Part shown: piece by piece, positions 1-5,266 of the stretch
Layout of the letters: each line of letters begins with the position of its first letter
Position numbering within the stretch: position 1 is the first letter of the stretch
Assembly (NCBI GenBank): GCA_026986055.1
Contig: JALSPH010000013.1
Coordinates: 1 to 5,275, forward strand
Source of the DNA: Campylobacterales bacterium
GTDB lineage: Bacteria > Campylobacterota > Campylobacteria > Campylobacterales > Hydrogenimonadaceae
DNA length: 5,275 bases
Direction of reading: 5' to 3'
Notes under the pieces: generated by a model
Databases searched by the model: none
The model's input: the letters and a program-made list of their open reading frames with translations, nothing else
Told to the model about the DNA's origin: nothing
Translations under genes and position numbers: made by a program

Positions 1-1188
1 GTTGCAGCCGCGCTGGTCTTGACCCTCCATCTTCTGGTGCTTATCTGGGTTGCGTGGGGGCTACCCATCAGTCCTACGGAAGCTAAAATTTTCTTCGAAA
101 GCCACGATATAGTTCACGCTATGATGCATTTTGGAAAGAGTCTCTTTCCAGATGCCGATTTTATAAATATTCGCTTTCCATTTCTTTTTGTACATCTTCT
201 AAACCTCTACCTATTCTACAAGCTCAGCTCCTTGATTCTTGACGATGAGCTTTCCGTAGTTATTTCGGTTTTGATATTCCTTCTTCTGCCCGGCATAGTA
301 AGCTCTGCAGTTCTTGTCTCATCCATAGGGCTTATTCTTGCTCTCTACCAACTCTTTCTGCTCTTTTGGATGGGCGGCAACAAGAGGGCAGCTATGGCAC
401 TTCTTCCACTCTTTTTGTTTATAGACAGAAGCAGTGTCGTACTCATGTTCGCACTGACTATATACGCACTATTTAAAAGAGAGAGAGGTTTTGCGGTGTG
501 GACTATGCTGCTTTTTGGCGCAGCTTTGTGGTTGCACGGCTTTGATGTACAGGGGAAACCTAAAAACTACTTTGCAGATACCATAGGGCTCTATGCCGCG
601 ATATTTTCTCCTTTTTTATTCCTATATTTCTTCTACTCCCTTTACAGGGTGCTTATAAAAGGTGAAAAGAGTATCATCTGGTATGTAAGTTTTGTCGTTT
701 TGATGCTCTCTTTGCTATTTTCCATAAGACAGAAGGTAGCGATCGAGGATTTCGCACCCTACGTTGTCGTCGCAGTACCCTTGATGGTCAAAATATTCTT
801 TCAGACATACAAGGTAAGACTTCCGATATTCAGGCGCCGATACCAATATCTGGCCGCTTTGGTAACAAGCGTCCTTATAATCAACACAGCCATACTCCTT
901 TTTCACAAACCTCTTTTTCTTTTGATGAAAGATCCGACCAAACACTTCGCTGCAAACTTCTACTTTCCATACTGGTGTGCCGAATCGCTTAAAGAGAGCG
1001 GCATATCTAATGTAAAGGTAGAAAAAAAAGAGCTGGCATACCAGTTTGAATATTATGGCATAGGCAATAAAAGTGAATATTTGTTGAGAGAGAGGAGCTG
1101 TTCTGGATGTAAAAAAGTTTCGATTCGATACAGAAACAGAGAGCTTAAAAGCTGTTATGTTTCGAAAATAAACAGTTTTGGAAATTGA
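1..1188 (+). CDS. Polytopic membrane protein, probable GT-C/PMT-like glycosyltransferase (5' partial)
   Basis: The frame is open from the first base of the window, so the true start lies upstream. A TTG at 19 could be read as a start, but it falls inside the first hydrophobic segment and has no Shine-Dalgarno, so I treat the gene as cut by the window edge. The visible 395 codons encode about nine hydrophobic helices (roughly residues 1-20, 57-76, 84-122, 130-156, 163-178, 190-216, 223-240, 252-268 and 281-302), then a soluble C-terminal tail of about 90 residues. After the first helix comes the loop P-I-S-P-T-E-A-K (E27), which resembles the acidic 'D/E-E-A' first periplasmic loop of lipid-linked sugar transferases such as ArnT/PMT. 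The segment E-D-F-A-P-Y-V-V-V-A-V-P recalls their later helices. The tail has cysteines at about 326, 367, 370 and 385. If the fold assignment holds, it would transfer a sugar from a polyprenyl-phosphate donor on the periplasmic side. Substrate unknown; it could instead be an uncharacterised integral membrane protein. Confidence 0.6.
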   Translation, partial: VAAALVLTLHLLVLIWVAWGLPISPTEAKIFFESHDIVHAMMHFGKSLFPDADFINIRFPFLFVHLLNLYLFYKLSSLILDDELSVVISVLIFLLLPGIVSSAVLVSSIGLILALYQLFLLFWMGGNKRAAMALLPLFLFIDRSSVVLMFALTIYALFKRERGFAVWTMLLFGAALWLHGFDVQGKPKNYFADTIGLYAAIFSPFLFLYFFYSLYRVLIKGEKSIIWYVSFVVLMLSLLFSIRQKVAIEDFAPYVVVAVPLMVKIFFQTYKVRLPIFRRRYQYLAALVTSVLIINTAILLFHKPLFLLMKDPTKHFAANFYFPYWCAESLKESGISNVKVEKKELAYQFEYYGIGNKSEYLLRERSCSGCKKVSIRYRNRELKSCYVSKINSFGN

Positions 1189-1200
1189 ATAGCAATAAAC

Positions 1201-1238
1201 TTACAAATAAGTATCAGTTCGAAAAAATAATGGTAGAC
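1201..1238 (+). promoter_or_regulatory. Possible aclBA promoter (weak match)
   Basis: The 79-bp gap before aclB is AT-rich and holds AATAAT at 1226-1231 (five of six to TATAAT). The nearest -35-like hexamer is TTACAA at 1201-1206, only three of six, with a long 19-bp spacer. Campylobacterota sigma-70 promoters often have a good -10 and a poor -35, so this is plausible, with a start near 1238 and a leader of about 30 nt. Transcription of aclBA from further upstream, through the membrane-protein gene, is equally possible because no convincing terminator separates them. Confidence 0.3.
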
Positions 1239-1251
1239 TTGTCCAATAAAA

Positions 1252-1269
1252 ATCATAAGGAGTTATGAT
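1252..1269 (+). promoter_or_regulatory. aclB ribosome binding site inside a 7-bp dyad
   Basis: The Shine-Dalgarno is AAGGAG at 1257-1262. It is followed by two in-frame ATGs, at 1265 (2-nt spacing) and 1268 (5-nt spacing); the second has the workable spacing and is chosen as the start. The arms ATCATAA (1252-1258) and TTATGAT (1263-1269) are perfect reverse complements. A short hairpin would therefore display GGAG in its 4-nt loop and hold both ATGs in its 3' arm. The stem has only one G-C pair, so it is weak, and a regulatory role is inference. Confidence 0.6.
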
Positions 1270-2575
1270 GGCTCAAAGAGCGATACGTGAGTATGACGGA
1301 AAAGCCATTTTTGCCAAGCATTGGAATGACTATTTCGATGGCTTTCACTACAGTTTTAAATCGGTCCTGGTTACAAGCGCGGACGAGTTGCGACAAAAGG
1401 CCAAGGAGCATGGATTCGAGTGGTTGAACCAGGAGCCGCTCGTTGCAAAACCGGATATGCTTTTCGGTAAAAGAGGAAAGAACGATCTAGTTCTTTTCAA
1501 AGTTGAGAAACCGGGTGACGTTACACTCGAAGACGCTGCCAAATGGATAGAAGAGAAGCAGAGCCACGAAGTGACTCTTCTTACCGGTCAGAAGGGCAGG
1601 CTTACGCACTTCATAGTTGAGCCGTTCACTCCGCATACGCAAGATCAGGAGTACTACATCTCCGCAACGGTGGTAGATGAAGACGACGTTCTTTATATGT
1701 CTGCAGAAGGCGGTATGGAGGTAGAAGAGGGATGGGAAGAGAAGGTGAACGAAGTTCGCATTCCCATAACGATGAGCGACGACGAGATGGAGCGTGCCGT
1801 CAAAGCAAACGTACCTGAAGGTATTCCTGCCGAAAACAGAGAGCGTTTCGCATCTTTTGCCATTCAATTCTTCAAATTCTACAGAGATCTCAACTTCGCC
1901 TATCTTGAGATAAACCCGATAGTTATGGTCGGAAACGATATGCATATTCTCGACCTTGTCGCCAGACTGGATGACACTGCAGGATTTTTGATGAAGGATA
2001 AATGGGGAGATATAGAGTTCCCTACTCCTTTTGGAATGGAAGATATGTCCCCTGAAGAGAAAGCGATTGCCGAAGCAGATGCAAAATCGGGTGCCTCTTT
2101 GAAACTTACAATTCTAAACCCTGAAGGGCGTATCTGGACAATGGTTGCAGGAGGCGGCGCATCTGTCGTTTATGCAGATACAATAGCCGATTTGGCCGGC
2201 GTCAAAGATCTTGCAAACTATGGAGAGTACTCGGGAGGGCCTACCGAGAGCGAGACGCAATTCTATGCGGAGACGATATTCGATCTTATGACAAGATACA
2301 AAGATCCTCGCGGAAAGATTCTGATTATAGGTGGAGCTATCGCAAACTTTACGGATGTTGCGAAGACTTTTACCGGAATTATCAAAGCACTTGATAAATA
2401 TGCCGACAAACTCAAAGAGCATGATACCAAGATATATGTGCGACGAGGCGGACCGAACTATGAAAAGGGTCTTAAAGATATCAAAGAAGCGGCAGAGCGT
2501 CTTGGCCTCTACATGGAGGTTTACGGACCTGAAACGCATGTAACAGATGTCGTACGTATGGCACTTGAGAAGTAA
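1268..2575 (+). CDS. aclB: ATP-citrate lyase beta subunit (AclB), ATP-grasp and citrate-binding half
   Basis: This is the smaller subunit of two-subunit ATP-citrate lyase, cytoplasmic, which with AclA converts citrate, CoA and ATP to oxaloacetate, acetyl-CoA, ADP and phosphate in the reductive TCA cycle. The 435-residue product matches the N-terminal part of eukaryotic ACLY along its length and is related to succinyl-CoA synthetase beta. In numbering that counts the extra ATG at 1265 as residue 1, the ATP-grasp region spans about 1-245: the V-A-K-P segment with K62 and the K-R-G-K stretch near 69-72, F-I-V-E-P at 116-120, Y-L-E-I-N-P at 213-218 (metal ligands) and L-D-L-V-A-R from 229. The citrate-binding flavodoxin-like domain follows at about 280-436: G-G-G-A-S (296-300), G-E-Y-S-G (320-324), N-F-T-D (361-364, equivalent to the citrate-contacting N-F-T of human ACLY) and V-R-R-G-G-P-N-Y (392-399). 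No key residue looks lost. It precedes aclA by 12 bp, the same aclB-aclA order as in Chlorobium. The start at 1268 rests on Shine-Dalgarno spacing; 1265 would add one Met. Confidence 0.96.
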   Translation: MAQRAIREYDGKAIFAKHWNDYFDGFHYSFKSVLVTSADELRQKAKEHGFEWLNQEPLVAKPDMLFGKRGKNDLVLFKVEKPGDVTLEDAAKWIEEKQSHEVTLLTGQKGRLTHFIVEPFTPHTQDQEYYISATVVDEDDVLYMSAEGGMEVEEGWEEKVNEVRIPITMSDDEMERAVKANVPEGIPAENRERFASFAIQFFKFYRDLNFAYLEINPIVMVGNDMHILDLVARLDDTAGFLMKDKWGDIEFPTPFGMEDMSPEEKAIAEADAKSGASLKLTILNPEGRIWTMVAGGGASVVYADTIADLAGVKDLANYGEYSGGPTESETQFYAETIFDLMTRYKDPRGKILIIGGAIANFTDVAKTFTGIIKALDKYADKLKEHDTKIYVRRGGPNYEKGLKDIKEAAERLGLYMEVYGPETHVTDVVRMALEK

Positions 2576-2580
2576 GGGAG
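2575..2580 (+). promoter_or_regulatory. aclA ribosome binding site
   Basis: AGGGAG overlaps the last base of the aclB stop codon (TAA, 2573-2575) and stands 7 nt before the aclA ATG at 2588. With a 12-bp intergenic gap and no room for a promoter, this indicates co-transcription and probably translational coupling, which suits subunits needed together. Confidence 0.75.
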
Positions 2581-2587
2581 ATAGAAG

Positions 2588-4411
2588 ATGAGCAACAGAC
2601 TTTTTACAAAAGATACACAGGCAATTTTCTGGAACAACAACAAGAGCGCTATACAGCGAATGCTCGATTACGACTATGTGATCGGTCGCGAGAAACCATC
2701 TGTCGCAGCCATAGTCGCTCCTACGAGCTCCAACAAGTTCGAAAAGTTCTTTTACGGACCGGATGAGATAATGGTACCGCTCTACAGAACAACGGCAGAT
2801 GCGGTTAATGAGCATAAAAATGCCGACGTTCTTTTGAACTTTGCATCTTTCAGAACGGCATACGATGTCTCGATGGAAGCGATCAATATGGGAGATCAGT
2901 TCAAAACCATCATGGTTACGGCTGAAGGTATTCCGGAGAGACTTGCCAGAAAGATGAACCAGGCTGCAAGAGACAACGGAATTTTGGTAATTGGACCGGC
3001 TACCGTCGGTGCGATAACTCCGGGTGCCTTCAAGATTGCAAATATAGGCGGTACCATAGAGAATATCATAAAGTCCAAGCTTCACCGTGCAGGAAGTGCA
3101 GGACTTGTTACCCGCTCAGGCGGTCTTTTCAACGAACTTTGTAATATCATCTCTCTCAATGCCGACGGCGTTGCTGAAGGTGTTGCTATCGGTGGTGACA
3201 GATTTGTCGGTTCGGTTTTCATCGACCATCTTCTTAGAATGGAAGAGAATCCGGATGTTAAATATATGATTCTTCTTGGTGAAGTCGGAGGTACTGAAGA
3301 GTACAAAGTTATAGAAGCCGTCAAGTCCGGAAAAATCAAAAAACCTATCATTGCATGGTGTATAGGTACGATAGCCAAACACTTCAGCAGCGGAGTACAG
3401 TTTGGGCACGCAGGCGCAAGTGCGAACGCAGAGCGAGAAACGGCAGAAGCGAAAAATGCAGCTATGCGCGAAGCGGGCATCCATGTTCCTAATAGTTTCA
3501 ACGATCTTCCGCAGACTATCCATCAGGTATATACGGACCTAAGAAAAGAGGGAGTTATAAGTGAAATAGAGGAACCGGAAGTGCGAGCCATACCTAAAAC
3601 GCGCAAACCGAAAAACTTCATCTGTACCATCAGCGACGACAGAGGCGAAGAGGCGACATATGCCGGATATCCTATAAGCTCCGTAGCAACGCCTGATACA
3701 GGTAAGAGCATCGGTGATGTTGTTAGCCTTCTATGGTTCAAAAAGGTATATCCAAAGTGGGCTACAGACTTTATAGAGACGGTTATCAAAACCGTTGCAG
3801 ACCATGGACCTGCAGTTTCAGGCGCCCACAACGCTAAAGTTACTGCACGCGCAGGTAAATCGGTCGTAGAGTCACTTGTTACGGGTCTACTAACTATAGG
3901 TCCAAGATTTGGCGGAGCGATTGACGGGGCCGCTAAATATTTCAAGTATGCAAACGATAACGATATGACCCCGCAGGAGTTTTTGGCATATATGAAAAAA
4001 GAGGGCATTCCGATTCCCGGCATCGGTCACAGAATCAAATCTCTTAGAAATCCTGATAAGAGGGTAGAGGGCCTTAAAAAGTATGCAAACGAGTATTTCC
4101 CAAGTACGTCACTGCTCGATTATGCGCTTGAAGTTGAGCAGTTGACGACATCCAAAAAAGATAACCTTATCCTCAACGTCGACGGCACCATAGGTATCCT
4201 TATGGTCGATATGTGGCGTGCCCTTGGATATAGCGAAAAAGAGATAGATGAGTTCATCGAGAGCGGTACGCTCAACTCATTCTTCATTCTTGGCAGAACG
4301 ATAGGCTTCATAGGCCATGTTCTAGATGAAAAACGTCTTGCGATGCCAATGTATCGCCATCCATTCGATGATATACTATACGATGTAAAGCCTGCCGAAA
4401 AGATTCAATAA
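2588..4411 (+). CDS. aclA: ATP-citrate lyase alpha subunit (AclA), phosphohistidine and citryl-CoA lyase half
   Basis: This is the large subunit of ATP-citrate lyase. It carries the histidine phosphorylated during citrate activation and the citrate-synthase-like module that splits citryl-CoA. The 607 residues match the usual AclA length (about 608) and align with the C-terminal part of eukaryotic ACLY. Residues 1-325 are succinyl-CoA synthetase alpha-like: N-F-A-S-F-R (84-89), the glycine-rich I-G-P-A-T-V-G-A-I-T-P-G (135-146), and V-Q-F-G-H-A-G-A (270-277), where H274 corresponds to the catalytic phosphohistidine H760 of human ACLY. A linker at about 325-365 leads to the citrate-synthase-like domain: D-H-G-P-A-V-S-G-A-H-N (405-415), R-F-G-G-A (440-444), G-I-G-H-R with H481 (equivalent to human H900), and L-N-V-D-G with D532 (equivalent to human D1026 by counting from the C-terminus). 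The protein ends near the conserved Y-R-H-P-F-D-D (589-595). All catalytic landmarks are present and the frame is intact, so the enzyme should be active. It is the second gene of the aclBA operon. Confidence 0.97.
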   Translation: MSNRLFTKDTQAIFWNNNKSAIQRMLDYDYVIGREKPSVAAIVAPTSSNKFEKFFYGPDEIMVPLYRTTADAVNEHKNADVLLNFASFRTAYDVSMEAINMGDQFKTIMVTAEGIPERLARKMNQAARDNGILVIGPATVGAITPGAFKIANIGGTIENIIKSKLHRAGSAGLVTRSGGLFNELCNIISLNADGVAEGVAIGGDRFVGSVFIDHLLRMEENPDVKYMILLGEVGGTEEYKVIEAVKSGKIKKPIIAWCIGTIAKHFSSGVQFGHAGASANAERETAEAKNAAMREAGIHVPNSFNDLPQTIHQVYTDLRKEGVISEIEEPEVRAIPKTRKPKNFICTISDDRGEEATYAGYPISSVATPDTGKSIGDVVSLLWFKKVYPKWATDFIETVIKTVADHGPAVSGAHNAKVTARAGKSVVESLVTGLLTIGPRFGGAIDGAAKYFKYANDNDMTPQEFLAYMKKEGIPIPGIGHRIKSLRNPDKRVEGLKKYANEYFPSTSLLDYALEVEQLTTSKKDNLILNVDGTIGILMVDMWRALGYSEKEIDEFIESGTLNSFFILGRTIGFIGHVLDEKRLAMPMYRHPFDDILYDVKPAEKIQ

Positions 4412-4413
4412 CT

Positions 4414-4449
4414 TTCCCCACTCTTCTACCTTGTGGTATAATTGGTAAA
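4414..4449 (+). promoter_or_regulatory. Extended -10 promoter for the pseudopilin gene
   Basis: TATAAT at 4437-4442 is a perfect -10 hexamer preceded by TGG (4434-4436), giving an extended -10 (TGn). Seventeen bases upstream, TTTCCC at 4414-4419 matches only three of six -35 positions, which an extended -10 can compensate. The start would fall near 4449, about 29 nt before the pseudopilin ATG and, strikingly, inside the loop of the hairpin at 4425-4471. Confidence 0.6.
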
Positions 4450-4471
4450 AACCGGTTATACCCGAGGTAGA
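4425..4471 (+). promoter_or_regulatory. Near-perfect 21-bp hairpin masking the pseudopilin ribosome binding site
   Basis: Reading the arms as RNA: TCTACCT (4425-4431) pairs with AGGTAGA (4465-4471). U4432·G4464 and G4433-C4463 continue the helix, and U4434 is a single bulge. GGTATAA (4435-4441) then pairs with TTATACC (4456-4462), followed by two U·G pairs (4442-4443 with 4454-4455) and GGT (4444-4446) with ACC (4451-4453), closing an AAAA loop (4447-4450). The Shine-Dalgarno GAGG (4464-4467) is entirely paired. No T-run follows on either strand, so it is not a standard intrinsic terminator. It could block translation of read-through aclBA transcripts, stabilise the aclBA 3' end, or act as a DNA operator over the -10. 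Confidence 0.7.
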
Positions 4472-4477
4472 CATATT

Positions 4478-5110
4478 ATGAAAAAAGCTTTTACCCTTCT
4501 TGAACTTGTTATAGTGATGGTCGTTGTATCTATCATTTCAGTACTTCTGATACCGCGATTTGCCGACAGTAAACTGACCGAAGCAGCCGACCAGATAATT
4601 TCGCATATTCGTTATACTCAACATTTGGCGATGATTGACGATAGGTTCGATCCAAGTGATGAATTTTGGTATAAGACAAGATGGCAGATTAGCTTTAGAC
4701 AATGTACCGAAGATACAAACAAAGATACAAACAAATGGTACTATGTAGTAGGTAGAGATATTGATAAAAATGGTGGCGTAGATAAAAATGGAAGTGCAAT
4801 CAACCCATCGGATAAAAAGTATCTCTTTACCGATAACCAATGCGATTTAGCAGATGATGAGAGCGGAGAGATTTTAATATATAAAAAATATAGCATCAAT
4901 AAAATAGAGTTTGCCAAAGCTTGCGGCAGCAATCAATATATCTCATTCGATCAACTCGGCAGACCATATCAATCGACATTGAGTAACGACTCTTCTTTAG
5001 ATCTTATACATGGTCCTTGCGAAATTAAATTCACATCTGATAATGGTGATTTTACTATCACTATAGAGCCTGAGACAGGTTATACTCACTTAAGTGAAAT
5101 AAACTATTGA
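4478..5110 (+). CDS. Type II secretion/type IV pilus-like pseudopilin (N-methylated prepilin family)
   Basis: This 210-residue protein is made as a prepilin: a short leader M-K-K-A, then F-T-L-L-E with Glu at mature position 5, followed by a hydrophobic helix (about residues 5-26) ending at P27-R28. That is the class III signal cut and N-methylated by a PilD/GspO-type peptidase at the inner membrane; the residue before the cut is Ala instead of the usual Gly. The periplasmic domain (about 30-210) looks GspH/FimT-like, with an S-F-D-Q-L-G-R-P strand motif (156-163) and a terminal I-T-I-E-P-E-T-G-Y (194-202). Four cysteines (76, 122, 149, 181) could form disulfides. D94-I-D-K-N-G-G-V-D102 resembles a calcium-binding loop. 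The ATG at 4478 is chosen because GAGG at 4464-4467 precedes it by 10 nt and the prepilin leader starts there; an in-frame TTG at 4442 lies inside the -10 element. No other pilus gene is visible, so major versus minor role is unknown. Sampled GC (4681-4740, 20 of 60) is well below aclB (1681-1740, 29 of 60). Confidence 0.85.
   Translation: MKKAFTLLELVIVMVVVSIISVLLIPRFADSKLTEAADQIISHIRYTQHLAMIDDRFDPSDEFWYKTRWQISFRQCTEDTNKDTNKWYYVVGRDIDKNGGVDKNGSAINPSDKKYLFTDNQCDLADDESGEILIYKKYSINKIEFAKACGSNQYISFDQLGRPYQSTLSNDSSLDLIHGPCEIKFTSDNGDFTITIEPETGYTHLSEINY
4711..4734 (+). repeat. 12-bp tandem duplication in the pseudopilin gene
   Basis: The unit AGATACAAACAA occurs twice back to back (4711-4722 and 4723-4734) with no mismatch. 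It encodes D-T-N-K-D-T-N-K at residues 79-86, just after Cys76. The unit is a multiple of three, so gain or loss changes loop length without shifting the frame. Confidence 0.9.
4763..4798 (+). repeat. 18-bp imperfect tandem repeat in the pseudopilin gene
   Basis: Two 18-bp copies (4763-4780 and 4781-4798) share the first 11 bases, GATAAAAATGG, and 14 of 18 bases overall. They encode D-K-N-G-G-V followed by D-K-N-G-S-A (residues 96-107). The repeat creates most of the acidic D-x-D-x-N-G-x-x-D loop. Confidence 0.8.
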
Positions 5111-5160
5111 CCGATTAAAAGAGATTTTTGCATTTTTTTCGAAAAACCCCTTCCCGCCTC

Positions 5161-5189
5161 TTGACAACTGAGTGCCACTCTGCTATAAT
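5161..5189 (+). promoter_or_regulatory. Consensus sigma-70 promoter, stable-RNA type
   Basis: TTGACA (5161-5166) and TATAAT (5184-5189) are both perfect consensus hexamers separated by exactly 17 bp. The discriminator TCCCGTCC (5190-5197) is C-rich, as in stringently controlled rRNA and tRNA promoters, and an A/T block (5134-5146) upstream could act as a distal UP element. Transcription would start near 5196-5198 and run off the window to the right. No open frame with a ribosome binding site follows within the remaining 78 bp. The target is likely an rRNA operon or another stable RNA; this is inference, since no mature RNA sequence is visible. Confidence 0.85.
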
Positions 5190-5196
5190 TCCCGTC

Positions 5197-5240
5197 CACA
5201 AACGACGAGCCCTCGAGTTGAGAGCAAAAAAGAGTTTGTG
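5197..5240 (+). repeat. Inverted repeat at the start of the downstream transcript
   Basis: CACAAAC (5197-5203) and GTTTGTG (5234-5240) are perfect 7-base reverse complements separated by 30 bases. The first arm begins at the predicted transcription start, so the 5' end of the RNA would be base-paired. The intervening sequence includes CTCGAG (5212-5217). Confidence 0.6.
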
Positions 5241-5241
5241 A

Positions 5242-5266
5242 GACGCTTCTATAATATATAGACGTC
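5242..5266 (+). repeat. 10-bp hairpin in the downstream leader
   Basis: GACG (5242-5245) pairs with CGTC (5263-5266) and TCTATA (5248-5253) pairs with TATAGA (5257-5262), with an ATA loop and a 2-nt CT bulge. It begins 2 nt after the preceding inverted repeat, so the two helices could stack. No T-run follows, so it is not an intrinsic terminator. A leader or processing structure of an rRNA operon or a non-coding RNA is plausible. Confidence 0.6.

Noticed and set aside
1148..1179. Terminator-like stem (AAAGCTGTT with AACAGTTTT) at the end of the membrane-protein gene
   Set aside because: It is inside the coding sequence, has a 14-nt loop, few G-C pairs and one G·U pair, and its T-run is part of the stem with no run after it. 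Too weak to call as a terminator.
2114..3085. Long minus-strand open frame across the aclB-aclA junction (323 codons)
   Set aside because: It lies wholly antisense to two clearly functional genes. Its product shows no recognisable domain and no ribosome site was seen. It is a by-product of codon use on the + strand, as are the other antisense frames at 715-945, 1348-1542, 1487-1945, 2896-3078, 3082-3501, 3116-3523, 3523-4023, 4120-4311, 4538-4840 and 4741-4932.
4442..4477. Upstream TTG start adding 12 residues to the pseudopilin
   Set aside because: The TTG overlaps the TATAAT element and precedes the predicted transcription start. The added residues would put an atypical extension before the prepilin leader. 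The ATG at 4478 has a Shine-Dalgarno and the expected M-K-K-A leader.
5135..5146. TTTTTCGAAAAA as a terminator for the pseudopilin
   Set aside because: It is an all-A/T palindrome with essentially no loop and no T-run beyond it. It fits better as an A/T-rich upstream promoter element.
5250..5255. Second promoter with a perfect TATAAT
   Set aside because: No -35-like hexamer lies 16-18 bp upstream (TTGAGA at 5218-5223 is 26 bp away), there is no extended -10 TG, and the hexamer is explained by the hairpin at 5242-5266.
5245..5257. rRNA antitermination boxA-like sequence in the leader
   Set aside because: Only a few scattered matches to the boxA core were found by eye, not enough to support the site or to prove that the downstream unit is rRNA.
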